Program-made: the position numbers and the translations under genes
NCBI GenBank assembly: GCA_949825045.1
Contig: OX463836.1
Location: 13,417,829-13,481,828 of the forward strand
Direction: 5' to 3'
Origin: Argyresthia goedartella
Lineage: Eukaryota > Arthropoda > Insecta > Lepidoptera > Argyresthiidae
Length of the DNA: 64,000 bases
Part shown: piece after piece, positions 60,501 through 62,935 of the stretch
How positions within the stretch are numbered: position 1 is the stretch's first letter
Layout: each line of letters opens with the position of its first letter
Notes under the pieces: model-generated
What the model saw: only the letters and a program-made list of their open reading frames with translations
The model's database searches: none
Told to the model about the DNA's origin: nothing

Positions 60501-60864
60501 GTACGTAACCAGTGCATTCATAAGTTTGTAAGCGTTAAGTCAAGTAAACTTACACAATTTTTGAGACCTCTGCTCGTAAAAAATATCCTCATACATCGAC
60601 GGGACACCCTACTGTGTATCTGCCTGTGGCACCCTAACGCTCATTCGAGTGGACGAATTTTAATGAGTTTTTTTTTCACAGGAATACAGTTTAACATTCT
60701 GCCAAGGAGTCCGACATTACCTATTGAATGACCCTCCCGATACATTACCAGCAGCACGTAGAAGAATGACAGTAATCTGGATACTCCATTACTTTATCTG
60801 TTCTGTGCTGGTTGGATTGACAGTGGTACTGGTGTGGGGGCTCCTTGGATTCGTGTTTTTTTAG
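8376..60864 (+). CDS. FAR: Fatty acyl-CoA reductase (FAR), nine exons, 5' end not in window
   Basis: FAR reduces fatty acyl-CoA to fatty alcohol using NADPH. Such enzymes act at membranes in wax, cuticular-lipid or pheromone synthesis. The exons are 8376-8530, 11699-11815, 11891-12000, 31292-31353, 32395-32541, 50472-50541, 52178-52358, 59693-59858 and 60679-60864. All have GT donors and AG acceptors and matching phases, giving 397 codons plus a TAG. The Rossmann-type part shows FHLAATVRF, the STAY motif, the catalytic Y-x-x-x-K in [12 protein letters not shown] and the AVVRPSI strand. The C-terminal FAR_C part ends in a hydrophobic helix ([18 protein letters not shown]). About 120 residues with the TGxxGF/L nucleotide-binding loop are missing, and I could not find them between 1 and 8375. 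The introns are transposon-filled, the largest 19.3 kb. No stop or frameshift is seen in the exons, so the gene looks functional. The substrate cannot be told. Confidence 0.93.
8560..8935 (+). repeat. RTE/SINE-type tail, copy 1
   Basis: It contains CACTAGCCCGACATTCCTCC, a GAGCCAGCGTGGTGGAGTAT-type block and a final (GAT)n-like tail (GATGATGGTGATGATGATTG). Related copies lie at 38920-39060 (reverse), 50180-50310 and 63680-63990 (reverse). Trinucleotide tails of this kind are usual for RTE-type elements and the SINEs that use them. Confidence 0.55.
9315..10084. mobile_element. Foldback element with about 150-bp arms
   Basis: The stretch 9315-9463 is nearly the exact reverse complement of 9930-10084. 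Shared blocks include ACTATAACCCGACTACGTGA, GTGCGAAACAAGGAAATAAT and GTCAAGAAATGCGAAGG. The spacer is about 466 bp with no ORF. The arms differ mainly at their inner ends. It lies in the FAR intron before exon 2. Confidence 0.75.
10110..11070. other. Intron DNA with a degraded TE tail
   Basis: The segment 10280-10350 has the AAATCGGTTCAGTAGTTTAG block followed by CATACATA repeats, a common end of degraded insect transposons. The rest is AT-rich with nothing recognised. Confidence 0.35.
11077..11351. mobile_element. Palindromic MITE, CAAGGTGA ends
   Basis: The left end CAAGGTGACATTTAATTAGC and the right end (reverse complement CAAGGTGATATTTAATCAGC) are long imperfect inverted repeats. They extend inward through GGTCGCAAA..., so most of the 275 bp is a palindrome. 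TA dinucleotides flank both ends, which fits a mariner-like TA target. It is non-coding. Confidence 0.75.
11699..11815 (+). CDS. FAR: FAR exon 2
   Basis: The acceptor is CTTCCAG and the donor GTATGT. The split codon AG+T completes the STAY-S junction with the exon at 8376. It encodes [13 protein letters not shown], the conserved segment after the STAY motif, and ends DITPG. Confidence 0.93.
11891..12000 (+). CDS. FAR: FAR exon 3 with the catalytic Tyr/Lys
   Basis: The acceptor is TTTCCAG and the donor GTGAGT, after a 75-bp intron. It encodes [18 protein letters not shown], which holds the Y-x-x-x-K active-site pair of this reductase family, and then [10 protein letters not shown]. Confidence 0.95.
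12040..12420 (-). repeat. Dispersed repeat, GGTGATCGTTTAAAC family, copy 1
   Basis: The segment 12052-12180 is the reverse of 50740-50870, sharing TTTGGTGATC and GTGATCGTTTAAAC-type blocks and an AATTCTGGC...GTCGTTTCGAAT block. A second TTGGTGATCAT lies at 12380. The middle (12230-12300) holds the ACCTAACACGAAG...CTAAGCTACCGCAGT block, also found at 15352-15420. Confidence 0.5.
12681..12772 (+). pseudogene. THAP-domain first exon of a P-element-like gene
   Basis: It starts at ATG 12681 with [20 protein letters not shown], then [10 protein letters not shown] and a GTAAAG donor. The C-x4-C pair and the FxLP segment are the first half of a THAP zinc finger. The second C-x2-H pair and the AVPTIF box are not present downstream. 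The 5' side is CpG-rich (12560-12670), which may be a retained promoter. The exon ends in phase 2. An acceptor at 13006 would join it in frame to the P-element-like C-terminus, giving about 131 residues lacking the catalytic core. Confidence 0.65.
13007..13363 (+). pseudogene. P-element/THAP9-like transposase C-terminus, piece 1
   Basis: It encodes [20 protein letters not shown], then [20 protein letters not shown]. This is the familiar C-terminal helical region of THAP9-like transposases. A TAG at 13308-13310 interrupts it, after which the same frame goes on with [17 protein letters not shown] to a TAA. The acceptor ACATTTCAG before 13007 is plausible. Confidence 0.65.
13642..13815 (+). pseudogene. 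P-element/THAP9-like transposase C-terminus, piece 2
   Basis: It reads [20 protein letters not shown], then [18 protein letters not shown], and stops at TAA 13813-13815. It matches the end of the upstream piece at 13240-13363 residue for residue with substitutions, but without the internal TAG. The two pieces lie about 400 bp apart in the same orientation, so this is either a partial tandem duplication or two neighbouring relics. Confidence 0.6.
13816..15227. other. Intron DNA, nothing coding recognised
   Basis: AT-rich sequence. Small hairpins occur near 14740-14775 (CTCGGC/GCCGAG and GACTACTT/AAGTAGTC). No element with both ends was recognised. Confidence 0.35.
15228..15614. mobile_element. 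MITE-like element, 'CGTTAGTTTATAA' family copy 2
   Basis: The left end GTGACGTAAGATTG...AACCGTTAGTTTATAA and the right end TTATAAACTAACGGTTTTGACAATCTTACGGTGAC are inverted repeats of about 35 bp. The interior block ACATGTCAACCTAACACGAAG is shared with copy 1 in inverse orientation. Confidence 0.7.
15620..15770 (-). repeat. 3' end of a LINE (minus), GCTGGAAGAAATC family
   Basis: Read on the minus strand it gives TTTGCTGGAAGAAATCTC, AGAGATAAGCTCGCCTTTG and GTGCAATAAAG. It is the same 3' UTR as at 43440-43541 and 48700-48805. Only the tail is present, so it is a strongly 5'-truncated copy. Confidence 0.7.
15888..16242 (+). repeat. BEL/Pao 5' LTR
   Basis: A TG...CA terminated repeat of 355 bp, preceded by the CATAC duplication. 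Compared with the 3' LTR it lacks about 10 bp near 16018 (the 3' copy reads ACGGAACCAGTTCAGATCG) and has a few substitutions. Confidence 0.92.
16250..16267 (+). promoter_or_regulatory. Primer-binding site, tRNA-Tyr-like
   Basis: TGGTCCTTCGAGCCGGAT begins 7 bp after the LTR. Its complement ends TCGAAGGACCA, which matches the 3' end and acceptor stem I know for insect tRNA-Tyr. Primer identity is inferred from that match. Confidence 0.7.
16729..17964 (+). CDS. LINE ORF1 protein with PHD finger
   Basis: The first in-frame ATG (16729) gives 411 codons. Residues 1-50 have CLAC...LLQCRGC, then YHYQCLGI, a PHD-type zinc-finger pattern. PHD fingers in ORF1 are known from CR1-group elements. Residues 145-225 are a predicted coiled coil (ending [20 protein letters not shown]). 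The C-terminal 100 residues ([20 protein letters not shown]... to KPWQSRF) look like a small alpha/beta nucleic-acid-binding fold. ORF1 proteins form RNA-binding particles with the element transcript. The frame is intact. It stays open upstream of the ATG to 16564, so a non-AUG start is possible. Confidence 0.75.
   Translation: MICLACMRPIVANELLQCRGCRSTYHYQCLGIDPNSYVSNINALREKWEYSQCQNVTRRGNRNDNTPVRKVFETNEDIEANITDMSCDDQSPNGASFSAGENSRLECSFVVTNQQRQLQHNLVDLTPSQSVSVPTTVGAMTLDQFSGVLDSRMSKILDRKIAVISTAMSKKISEACTQLKMELLEATNALDVKLQVFESRVDDLEKENKKLRSELADIASRRNCVTLPTTYAASVSTAAASPVGRQRISGSDGVVPPTQQPAAAVNKRRTDESVPLTTATRPQSGDETAQDCDWTTVNRRARHRLSNVVKGTAAPGSTILEAAERKSFLHLFFVKAGTGVDKIKEHLQSICPTDNCSVEALKPRGDYASFKLGVPAKNVADYMSVKHWAKDVHIKPWQSRFRRPQEKSNSQ
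17963..20887 (+). pseudogene. LINE ORF2 endonuclease-reverse transcriptase, one internal stop
   Basis: The frame overlaps the ORF1 stop and has no obvious ATG, so translation by termination-reinitiation is possible. The N-terminal apurinic-type endonuclease shows [18 protein letters not shown] and VIGDFNL. A TAA at 18530-18532 interrupts its end. The same frame resumes and stays open to TGA 20887. The reverse transcriptase shows [48 protein letters not shown] and the catalytic [10 protein letters not shown] (near 20040). The thumb region has [18 protein letters not shown] single nonsense codon in otherwise clean sequence suggests a young copy, probably inactive. Family-level style is CR1/Jockey. 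Confidence 0.88.
22798..25384 (-). mobile_element. hAT transposon (BED-type) inserted in BEL gag
   Basis: The ends are TAGGGATGTAACGATAC and its inverse GTATCGTTACATCCCTA, flanked by a perfect 8-bp duplication GTAATAAT (22790-22797, 25385-25392). Subterminal GATACCGATA repeats occur at both ends. It carries one degenerate transposase on the minus strand. Its length is 2587 bp. An 8-bp duplication and a BED finger are hallmarks of hAT. Confidence 0.95.
23146..25016 (-). pseudogene. hAT transposase, BED finger, broken
   Basis: The start at ATG 25016 reads [20 protein letters not shown] zinc finger follows in residues 10-60 (CSYCNVIV ... [10 protein letters not shown]). Then come the catalytic-core segments [19 protein letters not shown] and the [12 protein letters not shown] motif, and [11 protein letters not shown]. 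The C-terminal dimerisation segment reads [16 protein letters not shown]. Defects are one frameshift near 24537, an in-frame TGA near 23995, and a TAG near 23347. The rest of the frame is open to TGA 23146. It resembles ZBED-type hAT proteins. It would have cut and joined the element ends but is inactive in this form. Confidence 0.9.
25501..27417 (+). pseudogene. BEL/Pao protease and reverse transcriptase
   Basis: It continues the gag frame. The aspartic protease has [13 protein letters not shown] (near 25850). The reverse transcriptase has [33 protein letters not shown] and the catalytic YMDDYISS (near 27105). The frame ends at 27417 after SVTARL. Comparison with the usual BEL pattern suggests a deletion of roughly 15 codons here together with a frameshift. 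The region is otherwise uninterrupted for 638 codons. Poly-proline stretches lie at the start. Confidence 0.9.
27410..28235 (+). pseudogene. BEL/Pao RNase H and linker, frameshifted
   Basis: Three overlapping frames carry [35 protein letters not shown] (RNase H start) and [19 protein letters not shown]. The second frame has [16 protein letters not shown] and [16 protein letters not shown], the typical RNase H end. Frame changes occur near 27410, 27780 and 28030. Confidence 0.85.
28236..28325 (+). mobile_element. Short A-rich retroposed insert in BEL pol
   Basis: An AT-rich stretch without coding sense ends in an A-rich tail (AAATAAATAAGATT then AAAAAAAACAAAAAAC) and separates the RNase H linker from the integrase. 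It looks like a heavily 5'-truncated LINE or SINE tail. No target duplication was confirmed. Confidence 0.4.
28330..29760 (+). pseudogene. BEL/Pao integrase region
   Basis: It reads on from [19 protein letters not shown] 425-codon open frame follows from 28484 to the TAA at 29760. An HHCC zinc-binding part ([10 protein letters not shown] ... CNRC) is followed by the core with VDYAGPFYI (first Asp), [15 protein letters not shown] (second Asp) and a degraded region around [12 protein letters not shown] (expected Glu). The C-terminal part [20 protein letters not shown] is the usual BEL integrase tail. The segment before the Glu ([15 protein letters not shown]) is unlike the normal GGLWEA pattern, so a double frameshift is likely there. 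Confidence 0.88.
29911..30275 (+). repeat. BEL/Pao 3' LTR
   Basis: Same TG...CA repeat as at 15888, 365 bp, followed by the CATAC duplication. It is preceded by a purine-rich stretch (ATAGAGGAAACC) that may be the polypurine tract. Confidence 0.92.
30496..30920 (-). repeat. LINE 3' tail with (AGAAT)n, minus strand
   Basis: A plus-strand run of AGAAT repeats at 30497-30527 is followed by AAATAAATTTATTC. Read on the minus strand this is a 3' end with a (ATTCT)n tail. The body extends to about 30920 without coding similarity. Confidence 0.45.
31133..31208. repeat. 36-bp near-perfect hairpin
   Basis: The arms 31133-31168 and 31173-31208 pair over 36 bp with one mismatch around an AAAA loop. Inner stem: GCATCTGACTTCTGC / GCAGAAGTCAGATGC. 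Outer stem: AGCTCTTCAGGGC / GCCCTGAAGAGCT. It sits 83 bp before FAR exon 4. It could fold in the FAR pre-mRNA. A miRNA-like role is only a possibility. Confidence 0.8.
31292..31353 (+). CDS. FAR: FAR exon 4
   Basis: The acceptor is ATTGCAG and the donor GTGAGT. It starts with the last two bases of a split Ile codon and ends in phase 0. It encodes [16 protein letters not shown], matching the EP-x-PGW-x-DN-x-GP segment of FARs. Confidence 0.93.
32395..32541 (+). CDS. FAR: FAR exon 5
   Basis: The acceptor is ACCGCCAG and the donor GTGAAA, both phase 0. It encodes [16 protein letters not shown], then [18 protein letters not shown], the conserved P-x-D-x-VVN segment that ends the Rossmann-like domain. 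Its GC content is higher than the flanking intron. Confidence 0.95.
32610..32765 (-). pseudogene. LINE C-terminal fragment (RTE-type ending)
   Basis: The minus strand reads [20 protein letters not shown], resembling the W-x-E-...-A-x-DR-x-x-WR ending of RTE/BovB-like reverse transcriptases. Only this piece remains. Confidence 0.5.
32860..33010 (+). repeat. Dispersed repeat shared (inverted) with 38745-38870
   Basis: Blocks such as TTTTTCCGCGATC, TTCAACTTGTAA-like sequence, CCCGACTTTTATG and GTAGCGAAAATGTTTAATCG are found in reverse at 38745-38870. It is non-coding. Confidence 0.55.
33372..33500 (+). repeat. Fragment related to the arm at 1718
   Basis: It starts GACCGAGCGAGCGAAGC, followed by a TTTTGTCCGTCTG and ACAGGTCGCATTTTCAACC block. 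It resembles the arm of the inverted-repeat element at 204-2032 in its first 40 bp. A further relative is at 60200-60300. Confidence 0.4.
33540..33800 (-). repeat. LINE 3' UTR with (ATTC)n tail, copy 1
   Basis: Plus strand: GAATGAATGAATGAAT, then CTTTCGGCCGGCATACTAGA and GACTCTTCGGCCTGAAG. A direct copy lies at 53045-53330. On the minus strand this is a 3' UTR ending in a short tandem (ATTC) tail. The body upstream is lost. Confidence 0.55.
33801..35160. other. Intron DNA, nothing recognised
   Basis: Less AT-rich than the surroundings in parts (34020-34860). No ORF here has recognisable similarity and no partner repeat was found. Confidence 0.35.
35165..38300 (-). mobile_element. CR1/Jockey-like LINE, minus strand
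   Basis: A single ORF2-type gene (38291 to 35504) is followed by a 3' UTR of about 340 bp that ends near AAATTTAAATAAATGATC on the minus strand. No ORF1 is present upstream, so the copy is probably 5'-truncated near 38300. The repeated AATTGAAGATTAAGA near 35124 and 35150 may mark the 3' junction. No clear target duplication was found. Confidence 0.8.
35504..38291 (-). pseudogene. LINE ORF2: endonuclease and reverse transcriptase
   Basis: The endonuclease has [41 protein letters not shown] and [13 protein letters not shown]. The reverse transcriptase has [65 protein letters not shown] and the catalytic [11 protein letters not shown] (near 36190). One frame runs from 38087 to 35504 with only two nonsense codons (TAA at 37352-37354 and TAA at 36689-36691). 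One frameshift near 38090 separates the first 60 codons. All key motifs are conserved. It is a moderately young, inactive copy in antisense orientation within the FAR intron. Confidence 0.88.
38301..39129. other. Repeat fragments, no gene
   Basis: The stretch 38745-38870 is the inverse of 32860-33010. The stretch 38920-39060 is an inverse copy of the RTE/SINE-type tail (TTGGCTCATTGTGGGTTGG, CTAGCTAGTGGCCAACCCG). The GC-rich stretch at 38395-38530 has no match in the window. Confidence 0.45.
39130..39340 (+). repeat. tRNA-derived SINE, copy 2 (full head)
   Basis: The head GACGACCCGAATGGCCGAGT contains an A-box-like TGGCCGAGTCGG, and the B box GGGTTCGAGTCCCG is at 39183. The body matches copies at 2268 and 63409. 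The tRNA part lacks a convincing anticodon arm, so it is a SINE, not a tRNA gene. Confidence 0.75.
39341..40380. other. Intron DNA with one perfect hairpin
   Basis: At 40152-40184 a perfect 15-bp stem (TGGCGACGATTCTAA / TTAGAATCGTCGCCA) has a CAG loop. Nothing else was recognised. Confidence 0.45.
40430..40760 (+). pseudogene. RT-associated domain end, second relic
   Basis: It reads [20 protein letters not shown] then VMGTFEL, matching the QRIxLxxQxGNAASV ending seen on the minus strand near 6800. An AATAAA (40748) and a T-rich tail follow. It is too short to classify further. Confidence 0.4.
40860..41400 (+). mobile_element. Possible Helitron-type 3' end
   Basis: The stretch ends CGCGGACAAAGTCGCGGGCA, then ACAGCTAG followed by T. 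A short GC-rich hairpin (CGCGGAC/GTCGCGG) about 10 nt before CTAG with a T after it fits the Helitron 3' rule. The start is not defined. An unrelated AT-rich 3' tail seems inserted at 41230-41275. Confidence 0.4.
41889..43712. mobile_element. Foldback element with a LINE inside, 'CGTTAGTTTATAA' family copy 3
   Basis: The stretches 41889-42060 and about 43560-43712 are inverted repeats. Shared blocks include GATATTATAAAC-type, GAACTGTCAAAGCC, TTTTTCGTTAGTTTATAA and CAAATTGTGAACT. A LINE fragment fills the loop (42131-43541). Confidence 0.65.
42131..43541 (+). pseudogene. 5'-truncated LINE reverse transcriptase
   Basis: It begins inside the RT with [19 protein letters not shown], then [20 protein letters not shown]. 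The region of the catalytic box is frameshifted (the nucleotides still suggest [10 protein letters not shown] near 42446). Further are [20 protein letters not shown] and the C-terminal [20 protein letters not shown]. The 3' UTR GCTGGAAGAAATATC...GTGCAATAAAG ends at about 43541. It is the same family as 45586-48805 but more diverged, with many frameshifts. Confidence 0.85.
43862..43912. repeat. GC-rich hairpin with 29-nt loop
   Basis: GCTTGCCGGCT (43862-43872) pairs perfectly with AGCCGGCAAGC (43902-43912). Nearby, a CACACATGCAATGAAATA block (43949) recurs inverted near 44150. This suggests the stem belongs to a small inverted-repeat element. Confidence 0.5.
43913..45550. other. Intron DNA, nothing coding recognised
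   Basis: AT-rich. The motif GATCAACAATGGCCG occurs at about 45356 and 45523. An (AT)n run at 45550-45577 forms the insertion site of the next LINE. Confidence 0.4.
45586..48530 (+). pseudogene. LINE endonuclease-reverse transcriptase, broken
   Basis: The endonuclease starts [20 protein letters not shown]. It goes on through a TAA (45804-45806) to [38 protein letters not shown] and [10 protein letters not shown]. The expected SDH-type motif is seen as [15 protein letters not shown] repeat interrupts the frame at 46388-46420. Further frame changes lie at 46625-46680 and 46890-46934. The RT (46934-48289) is clean: [73 protein letters not shown] and the catalytic [11 protein letters not shown] (near 47720). 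The thumb changes frame near 48200 and ends [20 protein letters not shown] at about 48410. It is inactive. Confidence 0.88.
45586..48805 (+). mobile_element. CR1/Jockey-like LINE with 11-bp target duplication
   Basis: ATGAATTATTT flanks both ends (45576-45586 and 48806-48816). The element ends in GTGCAATAAAGAAATT with no long poly(A). It carries an endonuclease, RT and a 3' UTR with the conserved segment GAGATAAGCTCGCCTTTGTA. The 5' end probably lacks ORF1. Confidence 0.85.
48980..50140. mobile_element. Nested foldback element
   Basis: The outer arms 48980-49166 and 49932-50140 are inverted repeats, sharing CACACGTCGTC, AAGTAGGTGAGACCCG and AATTTGCTATTGGACT-type blocks. Inside them a second inverted pair lies at 49200-49240 and 49877-49912 (TTTTTATGAACTGTCAAAGC and its reverse), belonging to the 'CGTTAGTTTATAA' family. 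No ORF is seen. Confidence 0.7.
50180..50310 (+). repeat. RTE/SINE-type tail, copy 3
   Basis: It contains AGCTTGAATACTTCAGACAG, GCCACTAGCCCGACACCCCT and ACCCGCAATGAGCC. It is the same block as in inverse at 38920-39060 and related to 8750-8860. Confidence 0.55.
50472..50541 (+). CDS. FAR: FAR exon 6
   Basis: The acceptor is TTTTCAG and the donor GTAAGT. It starts in phase 0 and ends one base into a Gly codon. It encodes [17 protein letters not shown], corresponding to the VYN...NPITWG segment of other FARs. Confidence 0.93.
50740..50880 (+). repeat. Dispersed repeat, GGTGATCGTTTAAAC family, copy 2
   Basis: The reverse complement of 12045-12180, with TTGGTGATCATTTATCC and ending GGTGATCGTTTAAACACAAG. 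Confidence 0.55.
50955..51390 (+). mobile_element. MITE, 'TTTATCTACACAC' family copy 2
   Basis: It starts TAATAGTAGTTTATGTGACT and ends GATACGTGTGTAGATAAAC. It has an extra internal palindromic segment (GAAACGAGCC/GGCGAGTTTC at about 51014-51042) that also occurs in the copy at 62439 but not in the others. Confidence 0.7.
51537..52125 (+). repeat. tRNA-derived SINE, second family, copy 2, split by an insertion
   Basis: The head and body (51537-51745; B box AGGTTCGAATCC, then GATGGGCTAGCCCCC) and the terminal block AAGTGGGCACAATTGTGCC (52083-52125) are in the same order as in the inverse copy at 2680-2925. About 330 bp between them is foreign. It begins with an ACCGACTTCAAG and ends with a TTTTGAAGTCGGTTAAAAA block, which are inverted relatives. 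Confidence 0.6.
52178..52358 (+). CDS. FAR: FAR exon 7
   Basis: The acceptor is TCTCCAG at 52176-52177. The alternative at 52156 would bring a stop into frame. The donor is GTAAAT. It encodes [34 protein letters not shown] and [18 protein letters not shown], the hydrophobic start of the FAR C-terminal domain. A longer open frame over the same DNA (52122-52370) is a shadow. Confidence 0.92.
52359..53040. other. Intron DNA, nothing recognised
   Basis: No repeat partner in the window was found for this stretch. A GCGGCGGCGG run lies near 52690. Confidence 0.35.
53045..53330 (-). repeat. LINE 3' UTR with (ATTC)n tail, copy 2
   Basis: A direct repeat of 33540-33800: AATGAATGGTGCCTCTCCAG, CTTTCGGCCGGCATACCTGA, CGACTCTTCAGCCTAAAG. 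The same minus-strand tail organisation is seen. Confidence 0.55.
53697..57835 (-). mobile_element. Full-length LINE with intact ORF (RTE-like group)
   Basis: A perfect 10-bp duplication AAGCATAACT flanks it (53687-53696 and 57836-57845). On the minus strand it begins with a GC-rich 5' UTR (TCTCGGGGGAGCCTCACCCC) of about 450 bp. One ORF (57378-53719) follows, and it ends with only a 22-bp 3' UTR (...CCCGGTCGGAGAACATC) and no poly(A). The GC content is visibly higher than the host intron. Confidence 0.92.
53719..57378 (-). CDS. LINE endonuclease-reverse transcriptase, 1219 codons, intact
   Basis: Residues 1-150 are basic and Cys-containing with no clear domain. The true start may be a later Met. 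The endonuclease starts near 151 ([11 protein letters not shown]), with [31 protein letters not shown] and WTDHRLVVI. The reverse transcriptase has [66 protein letters not shown] and [14 protein letters not shown]. The catalytic [11 protein letters not shown] is near residue 890. A maturase/thumb region with [13 protein letters not shown] follows. The C-terminus has a C2H2 finger ([21 protein letters not shown], about 1190-1215). No stop or frameshift is seen, so the protein could be made. Clade placement among RTE/Proto2-like elements is a judgement from style. Confidence 0.9.
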   Translation of the reverse strand: MVQGGRGREGASAYARPFMHLNISCALDCFSKYNGHRLTSSPVATMRGREVRYRCKPGFGLSCTQAAQREWSLLRRTRDNFVDSAALCATKQPYSGKHCFPRPAVEGARKGAPNKCLSQPKWEVATAAACASQTRGRNKNKNKITKIQPLTFAAWNVRTLLDRDTNLCPERKTAIVARELRRYNIDIAALSETHLAVEGKIVEHGGGYTFFWKGNAASEPRRSGVGFAIKNEIVQRLNECPVNISDRVISLRIHLDNDNHLNILSVYSPTLDKDDETKDKFYKELSDAVVKIPQREQVLVLGDFNARVGRDHEAWPKVLGRHGVGTMNSNGNLLLSFCAQYELAITNTCFRLPAKYKTTWMHPRSKHWHLIDYALVRQKDLSQVQITRVMRGANCWTDHRLVVIKMKLRLHPPYRRGKTTNVSLNVQKLQSQETRAAFGIALNNRLATRNTSDQDLEEAWKSLSSDLKEAATETLGLRKLVREDWFDDNNQALVEAIEKHRKLLRTQEQSGNLNLQDQIKVSTRELRKLTRETKDKWWKDKARHIQLLADCKQLGAFYSEVRNLIGTTQHVNVPLRSLDGSQRLTSKDEVLQRWAEHFNNLLNVDRSADLEHIRGTTSLDAMPKLEEPPTLTEVIDAVNQQKNNKAVGLDNIPAELLKYGTAELHKILWKLFVQMWNEERIPDDFIASRICVLYKNKGDRSDCNAYRGISLLSSAGKTFARVLLNRLIPVSESYLPETQFGFRPERGTCEAIFSVRQLQEKSREQGQPLFLCFIDLEKAFDCVPREALWILLAKLGCPEKFVRIIRLLHDDMKCCVSYGEQSEFFSVTCGVKQGCVLAPTLFALYFAAVVRESIDESTSGIHIRFRTDGKLFNLARLKACTKTSCDTIREIMYADDLCFVSDSVEGLQQWITAFDEVCRKYGLKISVSKTEVMAMDTQRVDNSTLDIKLGADSLKQVDKFKYLGSTVSSKYDLDPELNGRISAAAAAFGRLERKVFRSHDIKLSTKVSVYMAIVLPNLLYSAETWCPYRKHISALDRFHLRCIRNILNVKWSDRIRNTEILRRSNVDGVEAYLMRRQLRWCGHVRRMPEERLAKRLLYCELQNGKRKQGGQFLRFKDVQKRHMKSCGIEHSTWEELTEDKAKWRHTVHTKIFDFEAQRRATLDAKRDKLRGRTPAAIQYTHQNGVLTCGQCNRTFSNKIGYASHMRAHERRLPQQLQSP
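57870..58220 (+). pseudogene. Decayed unknown ORF
   Basis: Reading through one frameshift near 57998 gives a charged protein fragment: [20 protein letters not shown], then (F)EEDWN, then [21 protein letters not shown] do not recognise it. The composition looks like real former coding sequence rather than random intron. It may be part of a degraded transposon gene. Confidence 0.35.
58261..58332. repeat. 18-bp tandem repeat, four units
   Basis: The unit GACCAAGCACGTAGTTCT is repeated four times with one substitution (unit 3 has GTCG instead of GTAG). It directly follows the decayed ORF. Confidence 0.85.
58333..59280. other. Intron DNA, nothing recognised
   Basis: AT-rich. It includes a (TTTA)n run at 58898-58917. 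No gene was recognised. Confidence 0.35.
59291..59673 (+). mobile_element. MITE, 'TTTATCTACACAC' family copy 3, abutting a FAR exon
   Basis: It starts TAATAGTAGTTTATGTGACT and has the family interior (GGCGTCGGCGTTCGAAATTT). It ends GGTGTGTAAATAAA, only about 20 bp before the FAR exon at 59693. The acceptor tract (CATATTAACATTCTCAG) lies just outside it. Confidence 0.7.
59693..59858 (+). CDS. FAR: FAR exon 8
   Basis: The acceptor is CATTCTCAG and the donor GTAAGT. The split Gly codon matches the exon at 52178. It encodes [19 protein letters not shown], then [12 protein letters not shown], the conserved FAR_C segment ending in the DWE motif. It ends in phase 0. Confidence 0.95.
59859..60678. 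other. Last FAR intron; hairpin inside
   Basis: At 60145-60167 AGCCCGATTT pairs with AAATCGGGCT around GGG. The stretch 60200-60300 resembles the degraded family at 33372 (ACAGGCCGCATTTCTCAAC). No gene. Confidence 0.5.
60679..60864 (+). CDS. FAR: FAR last exon
   Basis: The acceptor is TTTTTTTTTCACAG. It continues DWE with [20 protein letters not shown], then TLPAARRR, and a final membrane-type helix ([19 protein letters not shown]). It stops at TAG 60862-60864. The short residue run after the helix (GLLGFVFF) is the C-terminus. Confidence 0.95.
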   Translation, partial: QEYSLTFCQGVRHYLLNDPPDTLPAARRRMTVIWILHYFICSVLVGLTVVLVWGLLGFVFF

Positions 60865-60881
60865 TTTTTTTAACAGACTTC

Positions 60882-60887
60882 AATAAA
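60882..60887 (+). terminator. Poly(A) signal of FAR
   Basis: AATAAA 18 bp after the stop codon. A T-rich stretch follows at 60908. The very short 3' UTR is plausible but a later signal cannot be excluded. The surrounding ACTTCAATAAAGGACGGG-like stretch may itself be repeat-derived. Confidence 0.55.
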
Positions 60888-61937
60888 GGACGGGGTTCTC
60901 AATTCAGTTTTTTTTTCGTTTTTGTTACCTTGAAACTGGTTTTATTTACTTATTTACTGAAATACTTTTTTTTAACTTGAAAGAGTAAATTTCCAGTTTG
61001 ATCCAATTTTTTTTTTAGAAATCGGTTCAGTAATTTGGTTTCTAAATTTAAAAAAAAACTGGAATTATACGAAATTGCGTATTTGTTATTACTTTCCTGT
61101 GACTTTTCCGTGCCTATCAGTGGTGTTTACGGGCATTGTCATGAGATGAATTCTGGCTTTAAAGTACCGTTTATTCGTTTTCAACACACTTGCTTGAAAA
61201 ATTACCTTTATGCCAACGCATTAAGGTGATACGAAAAAATATGCATAAAAAGAATACGAATGAAATACCACATAAGAAAGAAAAGACAAACAATGCGCTC
61301 AAACTAAAATAAGGTAGCGCCAAACCGCATTGAAATTGTTTAAAAATAAACTACACTATTTTGTCCAAAACAATAACAAGGAGAGTTTACGAATACATAA
61401 TATCCACATTTTTAATGCAATTTCACAATGCAATTAGTGAGGATTTCAGAACTGCAGGAAAAAATAAAACAATTTAGAGGTCTTTACGTAATTCAATTCG
61501 AGAATTTTTTATCCAATCGCGTTTTCCTTCAGTAAGAATCTTAACCAAATAGTCAATTAACGTTAACCCAAAAATTAAATCTGTAGATGACTTTGTAGTG
61601 GAGTAAACGGATTCGATAAAAACCCTATTTTTTCGTATCACCTTAAGATTCATTGGAGCTTACCTAATTACGTACTAGTGCTTTTTACTTTATATTACCG
61701 CTCTAGTTTAGTAATGTACCTTACTTTTTTGTCAGTCTCTGCTTAGAGTTTTTATGCCCACAAACAATACATATTTTTGTGAATAATTAACCTATTTTAG
61801 GTTAAGTACATATCTATGATGATAATTCAATCATCAAATGTATCATTATTTCAATATATTATATTTTGTTTCACTACATATTACCCTTAATTTAAGAATT
61901 AAAATTATAATTTTTAATCTCCATTGCGGTGTGCAGA
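60888..61937. other. Intergenic DNA downstream of FAR, nothing recognised
   Basis: AT-rich, with no coding similarity seen. Confidence 0.4.
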
Positions 61938-62300
61938 ATATTAGTTTATGTGACTGTTACATAATGCCTAATTATGTACAGTTACATACACAGCTTTATC
62001 TACACACATTATATAAGCTCTCTAGGATGTGTTCAGCAACCGCATGTTACGACCGGCATTGCGGCATTCACATTTAATTTCGAATAGAACGTCATTCGAC
62101 TGATATTAAAATTGAGATCAGTTCAAAGTTTTCCAGAGATGTTCGAAATTTGAATTGAATAAGAACATCGAATTCGATGTTATTTTACTATAATAACATT
62201 TTCAAAGATAAGAAATGTGTTCTAACAAAACAGCTAATCTTTAAGCTGGTCGTGATTTGCGGTTATTGAACGCATTATAGAGGGTTAATGATATATATCT
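61938..62300 (+). mobile_element. MITE, 'TTTATCTACACAC' family copy 4, diverged
   Basis: It has the left end TTAGTTTATGTGACTGTTAC and TTTATCTACACACATTAT. The interior is rearranged after ACCGGCATTGCGG. The right end GAGGGTTAATGATATAT is diverged and merges into a palindromic AT-rich stretch (62282-62410). Confidence 0.6.
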
Positions 62301-62438
62301 TTTATATCATTAACCCGGTATTATATATCATCCCTAGGCAATATATAATGCCTAAAACGTGCTGGTAATGTATGAAATCATTTTTATTTTATACTTTGCC
62401 TAGGTATTATATATCAATACCCCAAGCGCAGCCAGCAA

Positions 62439-62806
62439 ATTACACATTATGACCATAATGTGTACTTTTCTGCATATTATGGCATTCAAATTTCGAACGC
62501 CGACGCCCGCCTGCGTGCGGTTTGTCTGTGAATTTGGTACTGACATTCAAATTTCGAACGCCGACGCCCGCCTGCGGCACGTTGGTACTACAGAACAAGC
62601 TAAACAACTGAAGAGCCACAATGCCGGTCAAACATGCGGTTCCTGAACACATCAAAGAGTGATATTATTATGAAACTCGCCTTAGGCTCGTGTCATAAAC
62701 CCACTCTCGAGTTTTAATGCCCTCCATTATGTAGCAGTCACATAATAGTAGTTTATGTGACTGCTACCTAATGGGTTTATGATAGTGTATAGATAAACTA
62801 CTATTA
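62439..62806 (-). mobile_element. MITE, 'TTTATCTACACAC' family copy 5 with internal duplication
   Basis: Inverse orientation. The block ATTCAAATTTCGAACGCCGA occurs twice in tandem (62475 and 62545). It shares the GAAACTCGCC/GGCTCGTGTC palindrome with copy 2. The end reads TAGATAAACTACTATTA. Confidence 0.65.
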
Positions 62807-62896
62807 CCTATATCATGTAATAAGTGTGGACTTGATTGTCAGAAGACAAACTTCGTAGCCTCGTTAGACGACATTCGTAGCCTGGCTGGGGTAGGA

Positions 62897-62935
62897 AGAT
62901 AGATAGATACATAGATAGATAGATAGAATGAGTTT
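62897..62935. repeat. (ATAG)n microsatellite
   Basis: About eight units of GATA with one interruption (ACAT). Confidence 0.85.
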
